64,000 bases of DNA, taken from an uncultured Muribaculaceae bacterium. Its GTDB lineage: Bacteria > Bacteroidota > Bacteroidia > Bacteroidales > Muribaculaceae. The position numbers and the translations under genes were made by a program. The DNA lies in assembly GCA_905233845.1 (NCBI GenBank), contig CAJOFH010000001.1:62001-126000 (forward strand). The letters are read 5' to 3'. Under the pieces are notes generated by a model. That model was not told the DNA's origin, did no database searches, and worked only from the letters and a program-made list of their open reading frames with translations. Shown one piece after another: positions 33,269-40,880 of this stretch (its first letter is position 1; the number at the start of each line of letters is the position of its first letter).

Positions 33269-35116
33269 ATGAAACAACGAATAATATACACTTTGGCGCT
33301 TGTAATGGTTGCATTGCAAGCATTTAGCCAGACCTACACCTACGATAATTTGAATCGATTGACGAAGGTGGTTTATGGCAACGGCGTTACCGTGACCTAC
33401 GGATATGACGCCTTGGGTAATCGCACCTCCAAGAAGGTGACAGGAGCTACGGAGTCTTCCTTTACAATTAGTGTGGCTGTCACTCCTCAAGGCAGCGGCT
33501 CTGTTACTGGCGCTGGCTCTTATAGCAGTGGCGCTACAATTGAACTTAATGCTATATCTAATGCTGGCTACCAGTTTGATAAATGGACCGATGGCGTTAC
33601 TGACAACCCTCGAACCATTACCGTGACCCAAAATATTACTTACACGGCAAAGTTTGTTGAGGATTCCTCTACGCCAAGTATCGTAGGCGATATCGTGGTA
33701 GATGGCAAGGTGAACCAGCAAGACCTTAATGCTCTTGTCCAGGCTTATATTAGCAACTCTAACGCCACAACTGTCACCGATATTGATAGTGATGGCTCAC
33801 TCACAATGGCCGACATCACCCAGCTAATTAAAATTATTAATGATAACAAAATTGATTTTGATGCTAATGGGCATGAGTTTGTGGATCTTGGACTGCCAAG
33901 TGGTACCCTATGGGCAACCTGCAACGTGGGCGCGACAACCCCCGAGGAATCAGGAGACTTCTTCGCTTGGGGCGAGACAGAGACAAAGACCAATTTCTCA
34001 TGGGAGACTTATAAATGGTGTGATGGAACAAAACCATCTTCAACCAATTCGTCTATAACTAAGTATTGCGATCGTGGTGGTTTTGGTCTCCCTGATGGCA
34101 AACTTTCTCTTGAACTTGAAGATGATGTTGCCCATTCAAGTTGGGGTGGTGATTGGCATATGCCAACTCGTGAGGAATTCCAAGAATTGATTGACAACTG
34201 CACTTTTGAGTGGATTACTCTTGACGATGGAAAGAAAGCCTATAGGATTTCTGGTTCTAATGGTAATAGTATAATTTTGCCACGAGCAGGTAGATACAGT
34301 GGTGAAAACTTTAGTGCAAGTCAGTTTGGATATTGGTCTTCTACATTATTGGATATTAATGTTACTACAGGATCAAGACATAGTTATTTGTTTGAATACA
34401 ATAGTCAAACAGAGGCTGAAGTGTTGGGCGTTATACGTTATTATGGCTATGTTGTTAGACCTGTATTATCGCAATACACTTCTGTTACACACTCGATTTA
34501 TGATGCACCTTCAAGTTATCAAGGACACGAATTGGTTGACTTAGGATTGCCTAGTGGTGTTTTATTTGCCAAGTGTAATATTGGTGGTTCTTCTCCTGAA
34601 GATTATGGCTGTTACTACGCTTGGGCTGAGATTACGGGGAGTTGTGATGGTAAAACATATTTTGATAGAGATTCTTATTCGGCCGACACAACTGCATATC
34701 AAAATGCTGGTGACAAGCTAATGCTTAGCCAAGATGCCGCGTCTATGAATTGGGGTGGAGAGTGGCGTATGCCAACTTTAAGTGAAGCTAATCAATTGAA
34801 AAACAGCAGATATACTATTTGCGAATGGACAACTGAGAATGGGATTAACGGATTCCGCATTACAAGTATTGTCAAGGGTTTTGAGGGAAATAGTATATTC
34901 TTGCCTGCTGCTGGTTATTATTGTCCTACACTCAGATATGTTGGAGAATCATTAGCTTATTGGACTTCTGAACTTTATTCAGGGCAAAATGTTGTAAATA
35001 ATGTAGGATATTTATATAATAGCAGTCCTTCTAATCAATTAACTACTTTTGAGGAGATGGCTGAATATGGCTTATCCATCCGTCCCGTAGTGTCTTATGA
35101 CTCTATTGTTAAATGA
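33269..35116 (+). CDS. secreted protein with Rhs stub, InlB-like repeat, dockerin and two FSM/DUF1566-like domains
   Basis: A 615-residue protein with signal peptide MKQRIIYTLALVMVALQAFS. Residues 22-55 are two YD repeats (YTYDNLNRLTK and YGYDALGNRTSK) cut off from any Rhs shell. Then come an InlB-B-like repeat (about 69-131, AGYQFDKWTDGV), a dockerin-like pair of calcium loops (about 140-195, DGKVNQQDLN and DIDSDGSLTMADI), and two copies of an FSM-type domain (about 198-395 and 415-615) starting HEFVDLGLPSG(T/V)L and containing SSWGGDWHMPT / MNWGGEWRMPT. Such domains occur in surface proteins of fibre-degrading gut bacteria; the function is unknown. It overlaps the next gene as ATGA. Confidence 0.75.
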   Translation: MKQRIIYTLALVMVALQAFSQTYTYDNLNRLTKVVYGNGVTVTYGYDALGNRTSKKVTGATESSFTISVAVTPQGSGSVTGAGSYSSGATIELNAISNAGYQFDKWTDGVTDNPRTITVTQNITYTAKFVEDSSTPSIVGDIVVDGKVNQQDLNALVQAYISNSNATTVTDIDSDGSLTMADITQLIKIINDNKIDFDANGHEFVDLGLPSGTLWATCNVGATTPEESGDFFAWGETETKTNFSWETYKWCDGTKPSSTNSSITKYCDRGGFGLPDGKLSLELEDDVAHSSWGGDWHMPTREEFQELIDNCTFEWITLDDGKKAYRISGSNGNSIILPRAGRYSGENFSASQFGYWSSTLLDINVTTGSRHSYLFEYNSQTEAEVLGVIRYYGYVVRPVLSQYTSVTHSIYDAPSSYQGHELVDLGLPSGVLFAKCNIGGSSPEDYGCYYAWAEITGSCDGKTYFDRDSYSADTTAYQNAGDKLMLSQDAASMNWGGEWRMPTLSEANQLKNSRYTICEWTTENGINGFRITSIVKGFEGNSIFLPAAGYYCPTLRYVGESLAYWTSELYSGQNVVNNVGYLYNSSPSNQLTTFEEMAEYGLSIRPVVSYDSIVK

Positions 35117-35934
35117 AAAAACTCTGTAGAACAATGAAAATAAAGAATATACTATTAGCAATTTGTTTGATTATGAACCTTGCGACTGCTGCGCAAAACG
35201 TGACAGTGAACAGTGTCACAGTTCAACCAGGGACTCAGTCTATAATAATCGTCAAACTTACAGGCGCTACAGATTGTATAGCTGCTGGATTTACTTTGGA
35301 ACTACCTACAGGTCTTTTTCAGGTGAACAGCAGTGAAATAGACTTTACAACGAATCTTGACAAGAACTTTGTCGCCGACCATGTCGCAGTACCAAATCTC
35401 TTGAACAACAAGAACTTGAAAGTTGCAATCTACTCTACAACCAACTCACATTTCGTTGGTGGTAACAGCGAGAACAACAGCACTCTGCTTAAAGTAGGTT
35501 TTAAAGCTTACAACATGGCAGCCGGAACTTATCAGTGCAAAGTGAAAGGAATAGAACTTGTGAACAGCAATCACGAGTTGACACAACTGTCAAACGCTTC
35601 TTTCACTATAACTGTTAATGCAATTTCTGGCGATGTGGATTGTGATGGAACAGTAACAGCAGCGGATATTACGGCGCTATATAACTATCTGTTAAATGGT
35701 AACGAGACATACCTCTCGACAAGCGATGTTGATGGCGATGGCACAATTACAGCAGCTGACATCACAGCCATCTATAATATCATTTTAGGAGATATTGGCA
35801 AGAAATATTGTATTGATACCGGCAATGAATTAATCACAACAGATAAAATCTCTACACTCTACAATAAAATCTTGGAAGATGACGAAGGCGATGAAGACGA
35901 CGTTGATCCTCATGTTGGTGCCACTAGGAATTGA
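35113..35934 (+). CDS. secreted cohesin-like plus dockerin protein
   Basis: A 273-residue protein with a signal peptide (IKNILLAICLIMNLATAAQ). Residues about 30-170 form a beta-sandwich pattern resembling a cohesin domain (VTVQPGTQSIIIVKLTG, then AAGFTLELPTG). A dockerin type I pair follows (DVDCDGTVTAADITALYNYL and DVDGDGTITAADITAIYNII), each with the calcium loop D-x-D-x-D/N-G-x(3)-D. A partial third copy (TTDKISTLYNKIL) and a very acidic tail end the protein. Start ATG 35113 overlaps the upstream stop (ATGA); ATG 35134 would also give a good signal peptide. It may serve as a bridging piece in a surface complex with the preceding gene product. Confidence 0.72.
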   Translation: MKKLCRTMKIKNILLAICLIMNLATAAQNVTVNSVTVQPGTQSIIIVKLTGATDCIAAGFTLELPTGLFQVNSSEIDFTTNLDKNFVADHVAVPNLLNNKNLKVAIYSTTNSHFVGGNSENNSTLLKVGFKAYNMAAGTYQCKVKGIELVNSNHELTQLSNASFTITVNAISGDVDCDGTVTAADITALYNYLLNGNETYLSTSDVDGDGTITAADITAIYNIILGDIGKKYCIDTGNELITTDKISTLYNKILEDDEGDEDDVDPHVGATRN

Positions 35935-35976
35935 TAATAAATAGTTAGTAAAGTTCACTAACCTAATATTTTTAAG

Positions 35977-36005
35977 AAACACCGTCAACAATGGCGGTGT
36001 TTTTT
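35977..36005 (+). terminator. intrinsic terminator of the Rhs cassette
   Basis: A perfect 8-bp stem (35977-35984 with 35995-36002) followed by six T residues (36000-36005). Confidence 0.85.
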
Positions 36006-36073
36006 AAATGTTGTCATGGTACTCAAAATTTAATGTTTTTTCACAGTCGCTACTGAAAAAGATTGTTGATAAT

Positions 36074-36104
36074 TTTGTTTTAGCGGGTATTTTGATTAAA
36101 TTTG
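36074..36104 (+). promoter_or_regulatory. consensus promoter not followed by an ORF
   Basis: TTTG at 36074-36077, a 19-bp spacer and TAAATTTG at 36097-36104. This is among the best -33/-7 matches in the window. Transcription would begin near 36111, more than 300 nt before the next gene. Confidence 0.55.
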
Positions 36105-36110
36105 TGACGA

Positions 36111-36315
36111 AAATATAAAGAAGGGCCGATAGTTTGCACATTTGCTTATGCCGATACTGAAGTTTTTCTTCATGCATACAGTGCAAACTCTTTGGTATTG
36201 AGAGGATAAGCCATTTGAGGCGGAGCCATTGAAGAACCATTTGTGAGTTTTTGCTCTGCACTCATGATAAGGCATGAGTCTTCATATATATTTGTGAAGA
36301 CATGTTAAATTTTTA
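36111..36315 (+). ncRNA. candidate structured non-coding RNA
   Basis: Downstream of the consensus promoter, about 200 nt without a plausible plus-strand ORF fold into several perfect stems: 36131-36139 with 36181-36189 (9 bp), enclosing 36147-36151/36174-36178 (5 bp) and 36158-36162/36168-36172 (5 bp); then 36260-36266 with 36273-36279 (7 bp), and 36278-36284 with 36295-36301 (7 bp), followed by A/T-rich sequence including TTTTT. It could be an independent small RNA, the recJ leader, or a remnant repeat. An 85-codon minus-strand frame (36004-36261) here is judged non-coding. Confidence 0.45.
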
Positions 36316-36429
36316 TCCTTCCATCTCATAAATCCTTTTTTGGGCCCTCCGATTATTGTTTTCGCCTGTGTTGACAGTCGCTGGAGAGCGCGCCATGGGT
36401 TTCCATTTGCCAATTAAAGAACAACATAA

Positions 36430-38169
36430 ATGACAAGTAAATGGATTTATTTGCCCCTTACATCCGAAGAAAAGAAAATAGAGGAGCAACTTGCGGTTCA
36501 GTTCCCCGAGTGCCCTTCTATTGCTCGGCTTTTGGTGCTGCGTGGTGTGAAGACACCGGAGGAGGTGCGCGACTTCTTCTATCCCTCGCTCAGCCAGCTG
36601 CCCGACCCGTTTCTTATGAGGGATATGAAAAAGGCTGTAGAGAGGCTCAACCAAGCCCTTGGGGCAAAAGAAAAAGTATTAGTCTATGGCGACTATGACG
36701 TAGACGGAACAACTGCGGTGGCACTGGTCTACCGCTACCTTCAGCGCTTCTATTCTAACGTGGAGTACTATATCCCTACGCGAGATGATGAAGGCTACGG
36801 AATCTCGATGCAAGGCATAGACTATGCCGAGAGCATCGGTGTGAAACTAATCATAGTGCTTGACTGCGGCATTAAGGCAGTTGAGGAGATTGCCTATGCC
36901 AAGAGCAAGGGAATCGACTTCATCATATGCGACCATCATGTGCCCGATGATGTGCTTCCCGATGCTGCGGCAATCCTGAACCCCAAACTCGTTGACGACA
37001 AGTATCCTTACAAGGACTTGTCGGGCTGCGGTGTGGGCTACAAGTTCATGCAAGGATTTGCCAAGAGCAACGGCATTGACAACATGTACGACCTCGAGAA
37101 CTCGCTCGACTTGCTCGCAGTGAGCATCGCCGCCGACCTCGTGCCACTTACCGGTGAGAACCGCATCTTGGCGCACTATGGCATCAAGAGGCTGAATAAT
37201 AACCCATGCGTGGGACTGCGCAGCATACTGCGCCTGTGCCGTCTGCAGAAACGTGAGCTCACCATCAGCGACATCATCTTCAAGATTGGTCCGCTGATTA
37301 ACGCCTCGGGTCGCATGCAGAGTGGTCAGGAGTCGGTGGAGCTGCTCGTCACTCGCAACAACTCGGCGGCCTACGAGATTATCAAGAAGATTGACCGTTA
37401 TAACCAGAGCCGAAAGGAGCTGGACCGCAATATAACCGAGGAGGCAAACGCCATCATCGAGAACCACAAGGAACAAATGGGGTCGAAGAAACCCATTGTG
37501 CTCTACAACCGCGACTGGCACAAGGGCATCATAGGCATTGTGGCATCAAGGCTTGCGGAGCTTTACTTCAGGCCATCGGTGGTGCTAACTTATAGCAACG
37601 ACGGCTTTGCCACAGGCTCATCGCGTTCAGTGCGTGGATTTGACATCTATGCCGCCATTAAGAGCAACCGCGACCTGCTTGAGAACTTTGGCGGACACAC
37701 CAATGCTGTGGGTCTCACTCTTAAGGAAGAGAACATCCCCGAGTTCAAGAAACGTCTTGAGGAATATGTCGAGGCACACATTGAGGACGAGCAAGTCACT
37801 CCATCAATTGATGTGGATTGCGAACTGATCTTCGAAGAGATTAACGACATTTTTGTGCGCTATATGAAGCTCTTCAACCCATTCGGTCCCGAGAATCAGA
37901 AACCTGTGTTCATGACTTGCCGTTGTCATGATGCTGGCACCAGCAAACTTGTGGGCAAGAAGATGGAGCACATCAAGCTCGATGTAGTTGACTCAAAGAG
38001 CGGCAAGATGATGAATGCTATCGCATTCGGAATGGGCGAGTACTTTGAGCGCATTAAGAAGGGTGAACCTTTCGACATCATTTATACCGTTGAGGAGAAC
38101 AAGCATCGCAACTCGGTGTCGATACAGTTGCTGGTCAAAGGCATTAGAATGAGTGACGATGCCAACTAA
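36430..38169 (+). CDS. recJ: single-stranded-DNA-specific exonuclease RecJ
   Basis: 5'-3' ssDNA exonuclease acting in recombination, mismatch and base-excision repair. The DHH-family motifs are present: GDYDVDGTTAV (87-97), DCGIK (145-149), CDHHVPDD (167-174), and the DHHA1 part with FGGHTNAVGLTL. Length (579) is normal. It overlaps the RecQ-like helicase gene downstream by 17 bp, a functionally sensible pair because RecQ unwinding supplies ssDNA to RecJ. Confidence 0.96.
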   Translation: MTSKWIYLPLTSEEKKIEEQLAVQFPECPSIARLLVLRGVKTPEEVRDFFYPSLSQLPDPFLMRDMKKAVERLNQALGAKEKVLVYGDYDVDGTTAVALVYRYLQRFYSNVEYYIPTRDDEGYGISMQGIDYAESIGVKLIIVLDCGIKAVEEIAYAKSKGIDFIICDHHVPDDVLPDAAAILNPKLVDDKYPYKDLSGCGVGYKFMQGFAKSNGIDNMYDLENSLDLLAVSIAADLVPLTGENRILAHYGIKRLNNNPCVGLRSILRLCRLQKRELTISDIIFKIGPLINASGRMQSGQESVELLVTRNNSAAYEIIKKIDRYNQSRKELDRNITEEANAIIENHKEQMGSKKPIVLYNRDWHKGIIGIVASRLAELYFRPSVVLTYSNDGFATGSSRSVRGFDIYAAIKSNRDLLENFGGHTNAVGLTLKEENIPEFKKRLEEYVEAHIEDEQVTPSIDVDCELIFEEINDIFVRYMKLFNPFGPENQKPVFMTCRCHDAGTSKLVGKKMEHIKLDVVDSKSGKMMNAIAFGMGEYFERIKKGEPFDIIYTVEENKHRNSVSIQLLVKGIRMSDDAN

Positions 38170-40078
38170 TGCCCCTGACATCTATAGCATACTAGAAAAA
38201 TACTGGGGATATAAGCAGTTTCGCGCGCTTCAGGAAGACATTATAATGTCGGTTCTTGAGGGGCGCGATACTCTTGGATTGATGCCCACTGGCGGCGGTA
38301 AGTCTCTCACATTCCAAATACCCACTCTTGCTATGGATGGTCTTGCCATCGTGGTAACTCCCATCATATCGCTCATGAAAGACCAGGTTGACAACCTGGT
38401 GGCACGTGGCATCAAGGCGACCTATATGCATGCGGGACTGTCGATGGCTGAACATCGCCGTGTGATGGAGAAGTGCCAAAATGGCAATTACAAATTCCTT
38501 TATATTTCTCCCGAGCGACTCGAAAGTCAGTCATTCCTTGAACGCATCAAGCATTTTGACGTGTGTCTAATAGTCGTAGATGAGGCTCATTGTATCTCTC
38601 AATGGGGCTATGACTTCAGACCATCGTTCCTCAACATTGCTTCACTGCGCAAAGTCTTCCCGATGGTTCCTGTTCTCGCGTTGACTGCCACTGCAACGCC
38701 ATTAGTGGTGGAAGACATCCAAGAAAAACTACATTTCGCAGTTCCAAATGTGTTTAAGACGAGCTTTGTGCGTAATAACCTCTCTTACGTGGTACGACAC
38801 ACCACTGAGAAGATGCGTGAGTTGGTGCACATCATGAAATCGGTGCCAGGCTCAGCGATTGTCTATGTGCGAAGTCGCAAGCGCACTAAACTCATCGCTG
38901 ATGAGCTGCGACGCAACGGCTTGAGTGCCGACCATTATCACGCGGGCCTGAGCATCGAAGAGAAAGAAGACAAGCAGAACAAGTGGAAAAACGACGAGAT
39001 AAGGGTAATTGTTGCCACCAACGCTTTCGGTATGGGTATCGATAAGCCCGATGTGAGGCTTGTGGTTCATGTCGACATGCCTAACACCCTTGAGGAATAC
39101 TTTCAGGAGGCAGGTAGAGCAGGACGTGACGGCAATCGCTCTTTTGCCGTGATGCTCGTGAAGGCGACTGATAAAGGCTTGTTGCACCGTCACCTTAGTG
39201 AAGCATTCCCTGAGAAGGAGTTCATTAGAAAAGTCTATGAACGGGTAGGCAATTTCCTCGAAGTGGCGATAGGGGAGGGCTACGGCCAGATGTTGGACTT
39301 CAACTTTAACCTATTTTGTCGTACTTTCAATATGCCGGTGTTGCCCACTCATAATGCGCTCAGAATTCTCACACAATCAGGGTATATTCAGTTTGTGGAG
39401 GAAATAGAGACTCAATCGAGAGTTATGATTCTCGCCAACAAGGATCAGCTTTACAATATACCCACAACTACACCACGCGCCGATGAGGTCTTACAGGCTC
39501 TTCTTAGGACCTACACTGGACTCTTTGCCGACTATGTTTTCATAAATGAGGACGTAATTAGCTATAGGTATAATTTGCCGTCTCAAACCATCTACGAATC
39601 GCTGTTGGAGCTGAATCGTATGCACATTTTGCATTATGTCCCCCGCAAGCGCACTCCTTATATCTACTACACCACCTCGCGTGAGGAGCCAAAGCATGTG
39701 CTTATACCAAAGGCTGTTTATGAAGATTTGCGTGATAGGATGGAAAAACGTATTGATGCGGTGATAACTTATTGTTACAGCGATGACATTTGTCGCGAGC
39801 AATACTTGGTGAAATACTTTGGCGAGAAGGAACCTCAATGTTGCGGACATTGCGACACCTGCATCGAGACACGCAAGCGTGACAACTATACACCTCAAGA
39901 TGTACAAGAGGGTATATTGTATATGGCACAGGTAAAGCCGCGAACCCTAAGCGATTTTGTCCAGACTCTTTCGTTCCCTAAAGATGATATTATAAAAGTG
40001 GTGTCGATATTAGTAGATGAAGGATTTCTTCTTCATAAGGACGATGACACCTATATCAATCCCGAGCCACTCAAGTGA
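38153..40078 (+). CDS. recQ: RecQ-family ATP-dependent DNA helicase (copy 1)
   Basis: Superfamily 2 3'-5' helicase. Motifs: MPTGGGKSLTF (Walker A, 44-54), VVDEAHCISQWG (141-152), LTATATP, and FGMGIDKPDVR with QEAGRAGRDG (motifs V and VI). An RQC zinc cluster is present (CYSDDICREQYLVKYFGE and CCGHCDTC). The C-terminus lacks an HRDC domain and instead carries a short winged-helix-like tail. The protein is 641 residues. Translationally coupled to recJ; ATG 38159 is an alternative start. A second, longer RecQ lies at 45860. Confidence 0.93.
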   Translation: MTMPTNAPDIYSILEKYWGYKQFRALQEDIIMSVLEGRDTLGLMPTGGGKSLTFQIPTLAMDGLAIVVTPIISLMKDQVDNLVARGIKATYMHAGLSMAEHRRVMEKCQNGNYKFLYISPERLESQSFLERIKHFDVCLIVVDEAHCISQWGYDFRPSFLNIASLRKVFPMVPVLALTATATPLVVEDIQEKLHFAVPNVFKTSFVRNNLSYVVRHTTEKMRELVHIMKSVPGSAIVYVRSRKRTKLIADELRRNGLSADHYHAGLSIEEKEDKQNKWKNDEIRVIVATNAFGMGIDKPDVRLVVHVDMPNTLEEYFQEAGRAGRDGNRSFAVMLVKATDKGLLHRHLSEAFPEKEFIRKVYERVGNFLEVAIGEGYGQMLDFNFNLFCRTFNMPVLPTHNALRILTQSGYIQFVEEIETQSRVMILANKDQLYNIPTTTPRADEVLQALLRTYTGLFADYVFINEDVISYRYNLPSQTIYESLLELNRMHILHYVPRKRTPYIYYTTSREEPKHVLIPKAVYEDLRDRMEKRIDAVITYCYSDDICREQYLVKYFGEKEPQCCGHCDTCIETRKRDNYTPQDVQEGILYMAQVKPRTLSDFVQTLSFPKDDIIKVVSILVDEGFLLHKDDDTYINPEPLK

Positions 40079-40104
40079 GAATTAATTCTTGCTTTCTTGG
40101 GGAC

Positions 40105-40139
40105 AAAAAACTGGAGAATGACTTGTTGTCACTCTCCAG
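40105..40139 (-). terminator. terminator of the winged-helix gene
   Basis: A 12-bp stem with one mismatch (40111-40122 with 40128-40139), followed on the minus strand by TTTTTT (40105-40110). It also sits just after the plus-strand RecQ gene and may act for both. Confidence 0.78.
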
Positions 40140-40161
40140 CTTAGTAATCTTTGATAAAACC

Positions 40162-40371
40162 TCAAAGCAAAGTAACTTCGATCTGCTTGCCTTCCTCATC
40201 AGAAGCAACGTTGACCTTACCTTCACGGGCGAGCCAACCAATAGCAGCAAAAATCTCTTTCTCTTTAAGTTTAGTCACTTTTTTCAAACCTTTCATGTCC
40301 TGAGTGCCATTAGCCTCGTTCAGAGAGTTCCAAACTGCGCCAGCCCACAGACCAATTGTTTCAACGTTCAT
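40162..40371 (-). CDS. small winged helix-turn-helix protein (DUF2582-like)
   Basis: A 69-residue protein with the pattern of the small Bacteroidota wHTH proteins: MNVETIGLWAGAVWNSLNE, then KVTKLKEKEIFAAIGWLAREGKV, and a short beta wing (NVASDEEGKQIEVTL). It is probably a DNA-binding regulator, but its targets are unknown. It has its own well-formed promoter and terminator and lies divergently from the tnaA leader, so tnaA is a candidate target only by proximity. Confidence 0.8.
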   Translation of the reverse strand: MNVETIGLWAGAVWNSLNEANGTQDMKGLKKVTKLKEKEIFAAIGWLAREGKVNVASDEEGKQIEVTLL

Positions 40372-40417
40372 AATAAAAATTTTATATGTAAAACTTCGTG
40401 TTTATTAAAAAACGATG

Positions 40418-40449
40418 CAAAATTATATGTTTTACAACATATTGACAAA
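40418..40449 (-). promoter_or_regulatory. promoter of the winged-helix gene
   Basis: On the minus strand TTTG (40446-40449), a 20-bp spacer and TAATTTTG (40418-40425), a full Bacteroidota promoter match, about 47 bp before the start codon. Confidence 0.65.
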
Positions 40450-40599
40450 ATATGTGGTCTAATTATTTTGCTAACTTGCCTGCAATCGTTTTACTCAATA
40501 GAGCATTATTTGCTATAGGAAATCCAGTCATGAGAAAACAAGAGTTTCTTAATAAAAATTAATAAAGGTAATAAATTTTTTTATTTTGTGGTGTTTTTG

Positions 40600-40607
40600 T
40601 AATTTTG
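40600..40607 (+). promoter_or_regulatory. -7 element of the tnaA transcript
   Basis: TAATTTTG, an exact match. The expected start near 40614 gives a leader of about 267 nt before tnaA. No clean -33 box is seen at 19-21 bp, so activity may need an activator. Confidence 0.5.
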
Positions 40608-40625
40608 CGCAACATTAGTAAGGTT

Positions 40626-40712
40626 ATGTTATTTAATAAACCAGAAACAACACCTATTCTATCTTGTAGGTTCCTTAACATCAAAGAGATAGATCATTTC
40701 GCTTGTTGCTGA
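40626..40712 (+). CDS. candidate leader peptide of tnaA (28 residues)
   Basis: An ATG about 12 nt after the predicted transcription start opens a 28-codon ORF (MLFNKPETTPILSCRFLNIK, then EIDHFACC) ending in TGA 40710-40712. Its stop codon lies inside the 5' arm of a hairpin, so a ribosome finishing this ORF would melt it. There is no tryptophan but three cysteines, two at the very end. A regulatory role is inferred from geometry only; the peptide itself has no recognised family. Confidence 0.35.
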   Translation: MLFNKPETTPILSCRFLNIKEIDHFACC

Positions 40713-40760
40713 TTCCCTATGGATTTAGCAACCATGATTCCATGTTGCTTTGCTTTTCAC
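40705..40760 (+). promoter_or_regulatory. mutually exclusive hairpins in the tnaA leader
   Basis: AGCAAC (40727-40732) can pair upstream with GTTGCT (40705-40710), with inner TCC/GGA pairing, or downstream with the GTTGCT copy at 40744-40749, in a 9-bp stem with one bulged C (40727-40736 with 40741-40749, loop ATTC) followed by TTGCTTTTC. Only one form can exist at a time, as in transcription attenuators. Two mini-ORFs follow: 40719-40769 and 40766-40915, the second overlapping the tnaA start. Confidence 0.45.
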
Positions 40761-40880
40761 GTTATATGAAACGCTGCTTTGTGGCGATTATTACCTTGTG
40801 GATTAGAACAAACTTGATGGTGTCATGTGTTTTAAGCAAAATAACAACTCATTTTAAAAACATTACACAAAAATATAATT

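Noticed and set aside
28145-35934. Genomic island or prophage around the Rhs cassette
   Set aside because: No integrase, transposase, tRNA or direct-repeat boundaries were found; only the tip shows a composition shift.
36004-36261. 85-codon minus-strand frame in the gap before recJ
   Set aside because: No recognisable family, no promoter or start context, and it overlaps the terminator and the stem-forming segment; RNA structure explains the sequence better.
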